Source: Synechococcus sp. UW105 (GTDB taxonomy: Bacteria; Cyanobacteriota; Cyanobacteriia; PCC-6307; Cyanobiaceae). Taken from it: a DNA stretch of 64,000 bases. The DNA lies in the NCBI RefSeq assembly GCF_900473935.1, contig NZ_UCNN01000017.1:1-64000 (forward strand), in the 5' to 3' direction. This document shows positions 9,835-18,730 of the stretch, in pieces (the first letter of the stretch is position 1; each line of letters opens with the position of its first letter). The translations under genes were made by a program, and so were the position numbers. The notes under the pieces are model-generated. The model worked only from the letters and a program-made list of their open reading frames with translations, was not told the origin of the DNA and made no database searches.

Positions 9835-10134
9835 TCAATAGAGCTCTTCTTCAGCGTGGGTCTTGATGGTGCAATCTGACGTGGGATACGCCACACAGGT
9901 CAGAACGAAGCCAGCTTCAATCTGGTCGTCGTCCAGGAAGCTCTGGTCGGACTGGTCGACAGTGCCAGAGGTGATCTTGCCAGCGCAGGTGGAGCAGGCG
10001 CCTGCACGACAGGAATAGGGCAGATCGATGCCCTGCTCTTCAGCGGCGTCGAGGATGTACTGATCGTCGGGCACTTCGATGGTCTTGTTCAGACCTTCGC
10101 TCTCAGCGACCAGAGTGACCTTGTAGGAAGCCAT
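9835..10134 (-). CDS. petF: plant-type [2Fe-2S] ferredoxin
   Basis: Soluble 99-residue ferredoxin that takes electrons from photosystem I and passes them to FNR, nitrite reductase, FTR and others. The start MASYKVTLV is the classic one. Cluster ligands appear in CRAGACSTC (C-x4-C-x2-C) plus the fourth Cys in LTCVAYP, and the C-terminus ends EEELY. Length and motifs match cyanobacterial ferredoxin I. The ATG at 10134 is preferred over an upstream alternative at 10182. It is followed by its own terminator, so it is probably monocistronic. Confidence 0.95.
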   Translation of the reverse strand: MASYKVTLVAESEGLNKTIEVPDDQYILDAAEEQGIDLPYSCRAGACSTCAGKITSGTVDQSDQSFLDDDQIEAGFVLTCVAYPTSDCTIKTHAEEELY

Positions 10135-10273
10135 GGATGGATGGAGTGCGCACTGACCTGAAAAACAGGCATGCAGGACCAAACCCTTCTACATCGGACT
10201 GGGGCACTCTCAGTCTTTTAGGACAAGCTTTCCGGGCAAGGCCAATCAAAGCCCATGCACTGATAAGGCAGGC

Positions 10274-11188
10274 TTATGCAGATTCGACCCTGCTGATCTC
10301 CATCAATCCCCAGCTTCCCTGGGAACGAAGCGCCACAACAGTCCATCCCAGTTCTTCCAGCACGCTGGTGAGCCGCGGAGCCTGTTCTACAAGCAAACCA
10401 CTGAGGAGGCCGCGCCCTCCCGGGGCCAACACCGAGGTGAAATGAGGCGCCAGGGCTTCGATCACAGGCGCCAGGATGTTGCAGAGCAACAGCTGGGATT
10501 GAACACCTGCGTGCATCAGAGCCAATGTCTCGACCGAGCCTTGGCGCACCATCAGATGGTCTTCATCGAGCCCATTCAGACTGGCGTTATCCCTTGTAGA
10601 GCGTTCGGCGAGAGAATCAGTGTCTGCCGCTAACACCCGTTCGGCGCCTAGGGCCAAGGCCGCCAGCCCAAGGACACCGCTGCCGCATCCGAGATCGGCC
10701 ACCTGCAAGCCCTGAGGGGGAGAGGCTTCCAAGGCCTCGAGGCAAAGCCGAGTGGTGGGATGACTGCCAGTACCAAAAGCGCTGCCTGGATCCATCCGCA
10801 ACACCAGACGATCGGCATGTTCCGGAGGCAGCTCAAGCCAGGCAGGCAGGATCAACAATCGATCTCCGACGGGATCGGCCTGCCAATGCTGTTTCCAGGT
10901 GAGGCTCCAATCCTCATCATCCAGTTGCTTCCATTCCACCCTGGGCAAGCTCAGGCCGAACGTGGTCGCCAACGGCCGAAGACTATCGATCAGCTCTGTG
11001 CGCTGATCTTCAGGCCATTCTGGCTCCGGCAACCAAGCGAAAAGGGTGCGCTGGTGTGGCGTTTCCGGTGCATGCTGCACCGCCACGCGATGCAGCCCAA
11101 GACTCTCCATCTTCCAGAGAAGCGACTCCTCAAGTTCGGGCTGAAGTGGCAGGGAAAAACGCCACCAACGAAGGGAGGTCGATGTCAT
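10274..11188 (-). CDS. prmA: ribosomal protein L11 methyltransferase
   Basis: Cytoplasmic SAM-dependent enzyme that trimethylates ribosomal protein L11. It has 304 residues, the family length. The N-terminal substrate-recognition domain is followed by the Rossmann methyltransferase domain with SAM motif VADLGCGSGVLGLAALALG near residue 165 and the preceding PGSAFGTGSHPTT block, typical of PrmA. It lies 26 bases after serA on the same strand and is probably co-transcribed with it. Confidence 0.92.
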   Translation of the reverse strand: MTSTSLRWWRFSLPLQPELEESLLWKMESLGLHRVAVQHAPETPHQRTLFAWLPEPEWPEDQRTELIDSLRPLATTFGLSLPRVEWKQLDDEDWSLTWKQHWQADPVGDRLLILPAWLELPPEHADRLVLRMDPGSAFGTGSHPTTRLCLEALEASPPQGLQVADLGCGSGVLGLAALALGAERVLAADTDSLAERSTRDNASLNGLDEDHLMVRQGSVETLALMHAGVQSQLLLCNILAPVIEALAPHFTSVLAPGGRGLLSGLLVEQAPRLTSVLEELGWTVVALRSQGSWGLMEISRVESA

Positions 11189-11214
11189 GGCAAAGGAGGT
11201 TGAACAACAAACCG

Positions 11215-12801
11215 TCAGAGGGTGACGGGATGTGCTTCCTGGATGCCGTTGATGGCACTGATGGTGGCCAGCAGGCTCGGTGGGATTGGGTCATCAATGC
11301 TGAGAACCATCACCGCGTCACCTCGGACGATGCGACGTCCCACCTGCATTGAAGCGATATTGACGTTGTGCTCACCCAGAACGGATCCAAGCTGGCCAAT
11401 AATCCCGGGCATGTCGCGATGCCGGGTGAACAACATGTGCCGACTGGGCGGCACATTCACTGGAAATTCATCGATGGTGGTGACACGCAGCTCACCATCG
11501 GCAAACACCGCACCAGTGACACTGTGCCCCCCCTGGGAGCCACGGGTGGTGAGCTGGAGCGAGCCCCCTGCGAAGTCACGACTGGACTCGTCTTTCACCT
11601 CCAGCACGTGGATGCCGCGGGCCTTGGCCTCAAGCAGAGCATTGACGTAGTTGATGCGCTCGCCAAGGGCACTGGAGAGCAGACCTTTAAGAGCAGCCAC
11701 AACCAAGGGCTGGGATGGATACTCCGAGAAGTCACCCTGGAGCCTGACCTCCAGTTCCTCCACCTGCCCCCCGGACAACTGGCTAACAAGGAGGCCCAGT
11801 GTTTCGGCCAACTGCAAATGGGGCTTGAGACGCTCCATGATCTCGGCACTGAGACCGGGGATGTTCACCGCACTGCGTGCCGGAAGACCGAGGAGCACAT
11901 CGCGGATCTGCTCGGCCACGTCGGTGGCGACATTTTCTTGGGCTTCCTCAGTGGACGCACCAAGATGGGGTGTCAGCACCAGACCACGCTCAACGCTGCG
12001 CAGCGGTGAATCAGCCGCGAGTGGTTCAGTCGCAAACACATCCACACCGGCTCCTGCGATCACACCGTTCTCGATCGCCTCGGCCAAGGCACTTTCATCA
12101 ATGATTCCGCCACGGGCACAGTTCACGAGGCGAGCGGTGGATTTCATGCTTCGAAGCAGCTCCGCATTCACCAGGTTTTCGGTGTCTGGGGTTCGCGGGA
12201 TATGCAGCGTCACGTAATCAGCGCTGCTGAACAGATCAGCCAACTGCGTCAGACGCACCTGCATCTGCTGAGCTCGCTCACTGGACACGAAGGGGTCATA
12301 AGCGATCACATCCATGCCCATTGACTTGGCCACCTTCGCCACATGGGAGCCGATCTTGCCGAGACCCACAACGCCGAGCACTTTTTTATAGAGCTCGTTT
12401 CCGACGTACTTTTTCCGATCCCAGGCCCCTTGACGCATCGATGCGTGAGCCTGGGGCACATGGCGAGACAACGAGAGCAGTAACGCCAGGGCATGCTCAG
12501 CTGCAGCGATCGTGTTCCCCTCAGGGGAATTGACCACGAGCACCCCACGCTGGGTCGCGGCCGGCACATCAACGTTGTCAACGCCCACTCCGGCGCGACC
12601 AACGATGCGCAGGCGATCGGCCGCTGCGATCACATCGGCGGTGACCTGCGTGCCCGAGCGAATCATCAGAGCGTCGTACTCGCCAATGATTCCCTTCAGC
12701 TCTTCTGGGCTGAGACCAGTGCGTTGATCAACCTGAGCCACCTGGCTCAGGATGTCTATGCCGGCCTGATCAATGGGATCGGAAACCAGAACTTTTGTCA
12801 T
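11215..12801 (-). CDS. serA: D-3-phosphoglycerate dehydrogenase
   Basis: First enzyme of serine synthesis, oxidising 3-phosphoglycerate with NAD. The 528-residue long form has a substrate domain, a Rossmann domain with VGLGKIGSHVAKVAKSMGM, catalytic Arg/Glu/His regions (NCARGGIIDE, HLGAST), an intervening ASB-type domain and a C-terminal ACT domain (RHRDMPGIIGQLGSVLGE). The ACT domain suggests allosteric control by serine, as in the family. The start is MTKVLVSD at 12801; a TTG codon directly before it is also in frame. Confidence 0.95.
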   Translation of the reverse strand: MTKVLVSDPIDQAGIDILSQVAQVDQRTGLSPEELKGIIGEYDALMIRSGTQVTADVIAAADRLRIVGRAGVGVDNVDVPAATQRGVLVVNSPEGNTIAAAEHALALLLSLSRHVPQAHASMRQGAWDRKKYVGNELYKKVLGVVGLGKIGSHVAKVAKSMGMDVIAYDPFVSSERAQQMQVRLTQLADLFSSADYVTLHIPRTPDTENLVNAELLRSMKSTARLVNCARGGIIDESALAEAIENGVIAGAGVDVFATEPLAADSPLRSVERGLVLTPHLGASTEEAQENVATDVAEQIRDVLLGLPARSAVNIPGLSAEIMERLKPHLQLAETLGLLVSQLSGGQVEELEVRLQGDFSEYPSQPLVVAALKGLLSSALGERINYVNALLEAKARGIHVLEVKDESSRDFAGGSLQLTTRGSQGGHSVTGAVFADGELRVTTIDEFPVNVPPSRHMLFTRHRDMPGIIGQLGSVLGEHNVNIASMQVGRRIVRGDAVMVLSIDDPIPPSLLATISAINGIQEAHPVTL

Positions 12802-12879
12802 CAACCGGCGAAAGACTGCCTCAAACCACTTTAAAGACAGGCCAGCAGGCCAGAATTAAACGCTCTCAGGAAATCACCC

Positions 12880-13395
12880 ATGCCCGTCTGCGTGCTGGTG
12901 CTGAAGGAACAAGTCGCTGCGGCATCCCTGCAGGAGAAGCTGAGGGCCAACGGAGTCCCCCTGCAGCGCTGCCTGCTGGTTCCGCCTGCGGATCGCACGG
13001 AACAAGGGACGCCAATCGATTCTGTTGATCTGCTCACACCTCGCCTGGCGCGACAGCGACGCCAACGGTCCATGGCCCGATGGCTACTGCCATTCGGCTT
13101 CATGGCAGGCCTCACCTTCACCCAGATCACGAACCTCGAAACCTTTTCCAGTCTTGGTCCCTGGGGACAACCCGTGATTGGCGGACTGCTGGGGATGGGT
13201 GCAGGCCTGATGGGCAGTTACTCAGCCGCGGCGAGCGTGCCTTCTGAGAATGAGGACGGAGTTCGCATCCTGCGCAACCGGCATGAGGAGAACCGGTGGT
13301 TGTTGTTGCTTGAGACACCCACTGGGATCGAGCCGCCATGGCAGCTGCTACAGAGCTCCCGACCACTCCAGGTGGTGCGCCTCAACGATCTGTGA
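12880..13395 (+). CDS. conserved-type membrane protein of unknown function
   Basis: 171 residues. The N-terminal part (MPVCVLVLKEQVAAASLQEKL) resembles an alpha/beta domain. It is followed by a basic stretch (RLARQRRQRSMARW) and two hydrophobic segments around residues 68-85 and 98-116, the second glycine-rich (GGLLGMGAGLMG). The topology suggests a cytoplasmic N-domain and a membrane hairpin. The stop overlaps the ATG of the S4-domain gene by one base (TGATG), so translation of the two is probably coupled. No named family is recognised. Confidence 0.7.
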   Translation: MPVCVLVLKEQVAAASLQEKLRANGVPLQRCLLVPPADRTEQGTPIDSVDLLTPRLARQRRQRSMARWLLPFGFMAGLTFTQITNLETFSSLGPWGQPVIGGLLGMGAGLMGSYSAAASVPSENEDGVRILRNRHEENRWLLLLETPTGIEPPWQLLQSSRPLQVVRLNDL

Positions 13396-14183
13396 TGCTG
13401 CCCAAACAAGAGCTGCTTGAAGGCTGCAGGGACCCGCAGGGCATCAAGACGCTGCTGGAGCTTTCAGAAACCGTGCTTCGCACCTGGCAACCTCTCTGGT
13501 CTCCTTTTCTCTCCGCCCCCTTGAGGGAGGAGGCAGTGGGACGGCTTCTCGAGCTCGCAGAACTCCAGGTGCACAGCGATGGCGGACGCCAGGGCGCTGA
13601 ACGCCAGCGCCTGCTGATCAGTCGGCGCTGTGAGGTCAATGACGTGCTGGAACGCCATCCCCTTCCTGTGATGGGGCTGGAGGTGGAAGGCAACTTCCTG
13701 TTTGATCCATTGGAACCGGAAGACATGCGTACCGCTATCGCCTCCCTAGGGATTTCAGACGGGGAGATCGGCGACATCTGGATTCGTGGCGATCGTGGTG
13801 CCCAGGCCCTCTGCACACCCGAGGCTGCCGCTGCGCTGAACGGAAAGACAAGTCACGTCAGGGAGGTAGAGATTCAGATGGAGCAGCGAGGGGTTGAGAT
13901 GCTGCAACTCCCTTCAATCCGTACGACCAAACGGTTCACCAGCGTTGAGGCCTCTTGCCGCTTGGACGCGATCGCTTCAGCGGGATTCGGCATCTCCCGC
14001 GCCAGGGTGTTGCAGCAGATCCGCAGCGGCCGCCTGCGTCTCAATTGGCAAGCGGTGCGGCTGGCTAGTAAAAGTCTCAGCAGCGGCGACCGTTTGCAGC
14101 TTCAGGACCGCGGCAGCCTAGAAGTGCTGTCTCTAGAGCTCACGAAACGGGACCGCTGGAGGGTCACCATGGAGAGAAGCTGA
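13395..14183 (+). CDS. S4-domain RNA-binding protein (YlmH-like, photosystem II S4 family)
   Basis: 262 residues. The protein has an N-terminal YlmH-like fold and a C-terminal S4 RNA-binding domain starting near residue 187 (SCRLDAIASAGFGISRARVLQQIRSGRLRLNWQ, shown here only to mark the domain by its pattern R-LD-I-S-FG-SR). Confidence 0.
   Translation: MLPKQELLEGCRDPQGIKTLLELSETVLRTWQPLWSPFLSAPLREEAVGRLLELAELQVHSDGGRQGAERQRLLISRRCEVNDVLERHPLPVMGLEVEGNFLFDPLEPEDMRTAIASLGISDGEIGDIWIRGDRGAQALCTPEAAAALNGKTSHVREVEIQMEQRGVEMLQLPSIRTTKRFTSVEASCRLDAIASAGFGISRARVLQQIRSGRLRLNWQAVRLASKSLSSGDRLQLQDRGSLEVLSLELTKRDRWRVTMERS
13395..14183 (+). CDS. YlmH-type S4-domain RNA-binding protein
   Basis: 262 residues from the ATG at 13395, which overlaps the upstream stop by one base. 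The N-terminal two thirds look like the YlmH / photosystem II S4 family fold, with the central patches FLFDPLEPEDMR and GDIWIRGDRGAQ. The C-terminus carries an S4 RNA-binding domain with RLDAIASAGFGISRARVL and the following SGRLRLNWQ. Cyanobacterial members have been linked to photosystem or cell-division phenotypes, but the RNA target is not defined. It is translationally coupled to the membrane protein before it. Confidence 0.82.
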   Translation: MLPKQELLEGCRDPQGIKTLLELSETVLRTWQPLWSPFLSAPLREEAVGRLLELAELQVHSDGGRQGAERQRLLISRRCEVNDVLERHPLPVMGLEVEGNFLFDPLEPEDMRTAIASLGISDGEIGDIWIRGDRGAQALCTPEAAAALNGKTSHVREVEIQMEQRGVEMLQLPSIRTTKRFTSVEASCRLDAIASAGFGISRARVLQQIRSGRLRLNWQAVRLASKSLSSGDRLQLQDRGSLEVLSLELTKRDRWRVTMERS

Positions 14184-14277
14184 ATGCCATATGTCAGCCG
14201 TGCAGATCATGGCCGGCTGCTACATTCTTCAGCGCACCAGGGTGTGCAGACCGCTTTCACATCAATGTGAAATGTGC

Positions 14278-14349
14278 GGGCGATTAGCTCAGGGGTAGAG
14301 CACTACATTGACATTGTAGGAGTCACTGGTTCAAATCCAGTATCGCCCA
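14278..14349 (+). tRNA. trnV-GAC: tRNA-Val (anticodon GAC)
   Basis: A 72-base cloverleaf. The acceptor arms GGGCGAT and ATCGCCC pair, followed by discriminator A. The D arm is GCTC-AGGGGTAGA-GC. The anticodon stem CTACA/TGTAG encloses loop TTGACAT with anticodon GAC. The T arm is ACTGG-TTCAAAT-CCAGT. CCA is not encoded. It ends 27 bases before the murD ATG. Confidence 0.95.
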
Positions 14350-14376
14350 TTTCTCTTGCAGGGACAGGAGTTCTCC

Positions 14377-15753
14377 ATGACAGCCAGCGTGGTCGTCGGG
14401 ATTGGACGATCCGGGATGGGAGCGGCGCGTCTGCTCCAGGCCCAGGGACACACCGTGACTGTGCTGGACAGCAAGAACGACAAGACCCAGCAGGCGTCCG
14501 CCAAGGCGCTACGGCAACTTGGCATTGAAGTGCACCTTGGCTGCCCTCTTCACCCTGATCCATTCGATCCCTTGGCCGATCGTCTGGACCAAGTTGTGAT
14601 CAGTCCCGGGATCGCCTGGGACCACCCAGCCATGACCCAATTGCGCCGGAAGGGCATCAATGTGTGTGGCGAAATGGCCGTTGCCTGGGATGCTCTTCGT
14701 CATATCCCCTGGATTGGCATCACCGGAACCAACGGCAAAACCACCGTGACCCATCTGCTTCAGCATGTGCTCAATGAGGCAGGCCTCCAGGCTCCGATGG
14801 CAGGGAATGTGGGACATTCCGCCGCCGAACTTGCACTGCAGTGCATGAACACCAAGCAGCATCAGCCCGACTGGGTGGTGATGGAAATGAGCAGCTACCA
14901 GATCGAGGCCGCTGAGCAGGTAGCACCCAGGATTGGCATCTGGACCACCCTCACCCCTGACCATCTCGAGCGACACGGAACGCTTGAGGCCTATCGAGCC
15001 ATCAAACGTGGATTGCTAGTCCGCTCCGAACATGCAGTCCTGAATGGAGACGACCCCGATCTGCGCAAGCATCAGCACGCATGGACTGACGCCACCTGGG
15101 TCAGCACCAGACCATGTCCAACCATGCCGTGCTCGCTGTGGATCGATTCGGAGCACTGGGTGCGTACCACCGCCGACCGCCTGTTCCCTGCTGAAGCCCT
15201 GTCATTACCAGGCGCTCACAATCGCCAAAACATGCTGCTGGTCACCGCCGCAGCCCTGAAGACCGGCCTAACCGCGGCGGCGATAGAAGCGGGTCTGCGC
15301 AGTTTTTCTGGAGTACCCCATCGCCTTGAACCACTAGGGCTCCTGAAAGGCATGGAGGTCTTCAATGACAGCAAAGCCACCAATTACGACGCAGCCGCCG
15401 TCGGCCTTCGTGCTGTAGCCAGTCCCACGGTGGTTCTTGCGGGTGGACAGACCAAACAAGGTGATGCTTCCGAATGGCTCGACCTGCTGAAGCAACGGGC
15501 TTGTGATGTCGTGCTGTTCGGCGATGGCGCCGAGGAATTGAAAAGGCTGATCAACGCCTGCGGATTCGCTGGTGGCGTGTGGATGGAGAACGATCTTGAG
15601 GCCGCCCTTCCAACAGCAATCCACTGCGGTGCAGCGCACACTGCCCACTCGCTTCTGCTCTCGCCAGCATGCGCCAGTTTTGATCAGTACAAAGACTTTG
15701 AAGCCCGAGGCGAAGACTTCCGCCGCCTAGTCAAAGCAGCGCAGAAACCCTGA
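14377..15753 (+). CDS. murD: UDP-N-acetylmuramoylalanine--D-glutamate ligase
   Basis: ATP-dependent cytoplasmic enzyme of peptidoglycan precursor synthesis that adds D-Glu to UDP-MurNAc-L-Ala. 458 residues. The N-terminal Rossmann-like substrate domain shows VVGIGRSGMGAARLL. The central Mur ligase ATPase has WIGITGTNGKTTVTHLL, and the C-terminal domain contains VFNDSKATNYDA, a MurD hallmark. The start is ATG 14377; an in-frame TTG at 14356 lies only 6 bases after the tRNA and is unlikely. Confidence 0.95.
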   Translation: MTASVVVGIGRSGMGAARLLQAQGHTVTVLDSKNDKTQQASAKALRQLGIEVHLGCPLHPDPFDPLADRLDQVVISPGIAWDHPAMTQLRRKGINVCGEMAVAWDALRHIPWIGITGTNGKTTVTHLLQHVLNEAGLQAPMAGNVGHSAAELALQCMNTKQHQPDWVVMEMSSYQIEAAEQVAPRIGIWTTLTPDHLERHGTLEAYRAIKRGLLVRSEHAVLNGDDPDLRKHQHAWTDATWVSTRPCPTMPCSLWIDSEHWVRTTADRLFPAEALSLPGAHNRQNMLLVTAAALKTGLTAAAIEAGLRSFSGVPHRLEPLGLLKGMEVFNDSKATNYDAAAVGLRAVASPTVVLAGGQTKQGDASEWLDLLKQRACDVVLFGDGAEELKRLINACGFAGGVWMENDLEAALPTAIHCGAAHTAHSLLLSPACASFDQYKDFEARGEDFRRLVKAAQKP

Positions 15754-16566
15754 ACATTGCGATCAGAGCGCAGCGAGTGCCGCACGAGTCTTCAAAAAAA
15801 CCATTCACCAGGCAGTCAATCCTTCTATTTCAACAACATTTTCTAGGCAGGTATAGACCCGGCAATCCCACAGACCAACCGCAAGCACAAGACAGCAATC
15901 AACCCACACAAATAGGGGGCGACAGAGAAGAGACCTCCCGTTGCGATCATTGAATTCAGATACACATAGGCCTATGATCTTCCGTCTCAATCGCTTCACT
16001 CAACAACAGCCAGAGGATTAGTGCCTGACCAGACGCGTAATGGATACGATGAGGCTCAGGCCTCGACCAATCGTTCTGAGGTCAATCAGGGCAAGCAATC
16101 GCGATTGAGGCAATCGCCGCAATGGCAGCGTCGACGACCACGAGACCACCAGAGCGAATGGAGTTTGCCGCTCAACTGTAGTGACCCAAAAGAAGCAAGA
16201 AGAGAACGAGCATGACCATCAACAGCAGCAACCCCAGAAAGACAGACAGAGAGCTGTTGCCGGCACCGTCATTTTGACAGTGCCTTGATCAGCGTTCCTC
16301 AACATCGAAGCGATAGCAGAGGCGCTCTCGCTGTACCGCAAGCCGCCAAAGCAGGCACATCATTAGGAAGAGAAGGAATCGGGATAAAAAACCCGTGTTG
16401 CCCAACAAGGCCAAACCGCTGCGTGTCACTGCTATACAAAACGGGCAGAACTCTGCTGCCTTGTCCAGTATGTGATCGCTTTCATTCGAAAGCCCACGCG
16501 AATATGGCCCAAACGCTGGCCATAGCAAGGGCATCCCAATAGCCTCAACTCACAAGAATCATTGCT
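15754..16566. other. intergenic region without a recognised gene
   Basis: About 810 bases between murD and the EVE gene, less GC-rich than its neighbours. Several open frames of 60-85 codons on both strands overlap each other and look random. The only suggestive item is an open minus-strand frame (16172-16288) encoding a strongly hydrophobic stretch without a start codon; see findings. No terminator with a convincing T run, no tRNA and no recognised regulatory RNA were seen. Confidence 0.5.
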
Positions 16567-17037
16567 ATGACTGATATTTCATACTGGCTAATGAAAAGCG
16601 AGCCAGATGTCTATGGAATCCACGACCTAAAACGCGAACAGACCACTCTTTGGGATGGCATTCGCAACTACCAGGCTCGCAACTTCATGCGCACCATGGC
16701 AATCGGTGATCGCGTTTTTTTCTATCATTCCAATTGCAAACCTCCAGGAATTGTCGGCCTGATGGAGGTCTGCGAACTTAACGTGGTAGATCCTACCCAA
16801 TTTGATAGCAGTTCGAAGTATCACGATGCTGCATCAAAACAAGACTCTCCACGCTGGGACTGCGTTCGGCTCCGCTATCTCGGAGAATTCAAGACGATGC
16901 TCAGCCTGGATGCCCTCAAGGAGACCTACAACCCTGAAGAACTCACTGTCGTCAGAAGGGGCAACAGGTTGTCGATCCTGCCAGTGAGCTCTGCGATTGC
17001 AACCGATCTACTCAAGCGTCTCGGTCCTCTCCAATAA
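16567..17037 (+). CDS. EVE domain protein
   Basis: 156 residues forming a single EVE (PUA-like) domain. The family binds modified bases in DNA or RNA, as judged from fold and known relatives. Visible family features are YWLMKSEPDVYGI at the start, TLWDGIRNYQARNFMR, GDRVFFYHSNCKPPGIVGL and the C-terminal LSILPVS. The ATG at 16567 places the YWLMKSEP motif at its usual N-terminal position. It is followed 13 bases later by a membrane-protein gene. The substrate here is unknown. Confidence 0.88.
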   Translation: MTDISYWLMKSEPDVYGIHDLKREQTTLWDGIRNYQARNFMRTMAIGDRVFFYHSNCKPPGIVGLMEVCELNVVDPTQFDSSSKYHDAASKQDSPRWDCVRLRYLGEFKTMLSLDALKETYNPEELTVVRRGNRLSILPVSSAIATDLLKRLGPLQ

Positions 17038-17050
17038 GAGATAGGCCGTC

Positions 17051-17791
17051 ATGTCTCCGGAACGCCTTCCGCTCAGCACAGTTCTGCCGCGCGCCTGGAT
17101 TGGCTTCTGCAGCTCACCCTGGCCCTGTATCGGCCTGGCTGCTTTAGCTCTGAGTAGCGCCTTCGCCCTGGGAAGCCTGGCCCAGGAGCTTCACACCAGT
17201 GAAGATGCCTGGGTCCGACACCTGGGAGACCTGTTCTGGGTGCTCTCCATGCTGGCTCCCCTTGTGCCGCTTCTCGCACTTCTTCAACTCGCCGACAAGC
17301 TGCTACCTGGCTCAGGCCCTGACGAACGGGACCAAGCGCAGACCAGGGAGCGCATGCCCTGGCTGATGCGTCAATCCATCGCACTCGTGTTGATTGAAGC
17401 CTTGATCTTGTTTGGCGGCATCACGGCGATTCGCAGTGTTTCTCTCAGCCTGATCACACACAGCGGAGTCCTCGCAGCATTCAGTGCGCTGATTGGCAGC
17501 GTTGCTCTGATCGCATGGACCTTCGAACAGTGCTTGGCCCTGCCCCTACTGATTCATCACGGCTATCGACCACTGGCAGCGATGGAACACAGCCGCAAAC
17601 TTGTGCAGCAGAACCGGCTGAAGGTTTTGGCTCTCGTCGGCCTGATCTTGGGTATCAATCTGGTTGGGCTGATGGGGGCCTGCCTGGGCCTGATTCTCAG
17701 CCTCCCGTTCAGCGCCCTCATTCTGATGGCCAGCTGCCGAACTCAAGCGCCCTGGAGCAAGGACTGGCGACGAAACATATTGCCCACGTAG
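17051..17791 (+). CDS. multi-pass membrane protein of unknown function
   Basis: 246 residues with about five to six hydrophobic segments (near residues 17-42, 58-82, 108-130, 134-160 and 190-232) and a basic C-terminal tail (SKDWRRNILPT). The central charged loop (DERDQAQTRERM) is probably cytoplasmic. I recognise no transporter or enzyme signature. It follows the EVE gene by 13 bases and its 3' end overlaps the convergent DUF2811 gene by 49 bases. Confidence 0.7.
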   Translation: MSPERLPLSTVLPRAWIGFCSSPWPCIGLAALALSSAFALGSLAQELHTSEDAWVRHLGDLFWVLSMLAPLVPLLALLQLADKLLPGSGPDERDQAQTRERMPWLMRQSIALVLIEALILFGGITAIRSVSLSLITHSGVLAAFSALIGSVALIAWTFEQCLALPLLIHHGYRPLAAMEHSRKLVQQNRLKVLALVGLILGINLVGLMGACLGLILSLPFSALILMASCRTQAPWSKDWRRNILPT

Positions 17792-18045
17792 AGACGGGTG
17801 ATCTCGCGAGATTCCACTCCGTTCTGGACCAGAAAGCCAGCGAGAGCGGCCTGAATCAATCGGTACTGGTCCCAATTGGGGTAACGCTCGATGAAGCTGG
17901 TCATGGCCTGCTGCAGAGGCTCCGGCAGCTCAGCATGGAAGCTCACCATTGCGTCAGTGACCTCATCCACCAAAGCGGCGGAAGCCCGAGTTTCCATGCA
18001 AGGAAGAATGGCCTGTTCCTGATCCACTGACTGCACGTGCTGCAT
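17743..18045 (-). CDS. DUF2811 family protein
   Basis: A small cyanobacterial protein with the DUF2811 pattern: LPEPLQQAMTSFIERYPNWDQYRL, AALAGFLVQNG and a tail REITRLYVGNMF. The family core is about 60-80 residues. Starts are possible at 18045 (MQHVQS, used here), 17997 (METRAS) or 18078, and the sequence does not decide. One DnaA-box-like sequence sits at 18071-18079 just upstream. The function is unknown. The 3' end overlaps the convergent membrane protein gene. Confidence 0.75.
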   Translation of the reverse strand: MQHVQSVDQEQAILPCMETRASAALVDEVTDAMVSFHAELPEPLQQAMTSFIERYPNWDQYRLIQAALAGFLVQNGVESREITRLYVGNMFRRQSLLQGA

Positions 18046-18070
18046 CCTGAAGCCCTCGAACGCTAACCAG

Positions 18071-18291
18071 TTCTCCACATTCGTCAGCCAACGTCAAGGA
18101 CGCCCGAACACGAGAGTCGCATCCAATCTCCGGATAAGACACAAGGCCCAGACTCCTTTCAGGGCAAGCGATGCAAAATCTGCATGAAACCCTGAACCGA
18201 CCAGGCAGCCGTCAAGGCCTAGACCCCACGACCAGCGCTTTTCCACAGAACGGCCCCAGGAGAACGATCCAGGCCGCAAGCGTGTGGAAAA
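18071..18291. promoter_or_regulatory. cluster of DnaA-box-like 9-mers
   Basis: Two perfect copies of the cyanobacterial-type box TTTTCCACA lie at 18239-18247 (plus) and 18283-18291 (minus), in inverted orientation. A one-mismatch copy (TTCTCCACA) lies at 18071-18079. The non-coding gap around them (18079-18343) holds no other recognised element. No dnaN or other origin-associated gene is visible nearby, so this may be a DnaA-binding or regulatory site rather than oriC. Confidence 0.4.
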
Positions 18292-18343
18292 CCTGTGAAA
18301 GGTCGTCGTGAATTCCGGGAAAAATCAAACAAAGTGCTATCGA

Positions 18344-18730
18344 TCAGCCCTGCTTATTCCCGGATGTGTCCCAGGCCGTTCTCATCGCAGCCACAAAGGC
18401 CTGGGCAGCCGGTGCAGGCCAATGCCCCTCAACGCCACGGCCGGTCCATCCCCCCTCAAGCACGACACGCAGACCCCAGCTCTCCCTGCTGCCTTCAAGA
18501 CATCCCCACCAGGGCTCAAGCTCCATCTCCAGCTCGATGGACTCTTCAGACATCAACTGGGATTGAAGTGCTTGATACTGATCGGTGAGTTCACACAGCA
18601 GTGCCATCAGCACCTGACTCTCCTTCTGCGTGAGCTCAAACGCCCATCCTTCTCCACCAATCAAGGCAGGGAAATCAGCACGGGATAGATCCCGGGCCAA
18701 GCGCCAGCCGGGCCCCTCCTGCTGAATCAT
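18344..18730 (-). CDS. DUF1818 family protein
   Basis: A 128-residue soluble cyanobacterial protein matching DUF1818: [28 protein letters not shown] at the start (pattern W-L-R-F-L-GG--WA-ELT), a helical middle ([17 protein letters not shown]), and EPWWGCLEG followed by a Trp-rich beta region. The start ATG overlaps the rpoZ stop by 4 bases, so it is co-transcribed with rpoZ. The function is unknown; the conserved link to the RNA polymerase omega gene is suggestive only. Confidence 0.8.
   Translation of the reverse strand: MIQQEGPGWRLARDLSRADFPALIGGEGWAFELTQKESQVLMALLCELTDQYQALQSQLMSEESIELEMELEPWWGCLEGSRESWGLRVVLEGGWTGRGVEGHWPAPAAQAFVAAMRTAWDTSGNKQG

Noticed and set aside
13395-14183. First of two entries for the S4-domain gene in the feature list (confidence 0)
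   Set aside because: It is a superseded duplicate; the second entry at the same coordinates (YlmH-type, confidence 0.82) is the annotation to use.
15965-15976. 12-bp perfect palindrome CATAGGCCTATG in the murD downstream gap
   Set aside because: Palindromes of this length are expected by chance about a dozen times in a window this size, and it has no clear relation to a gene.
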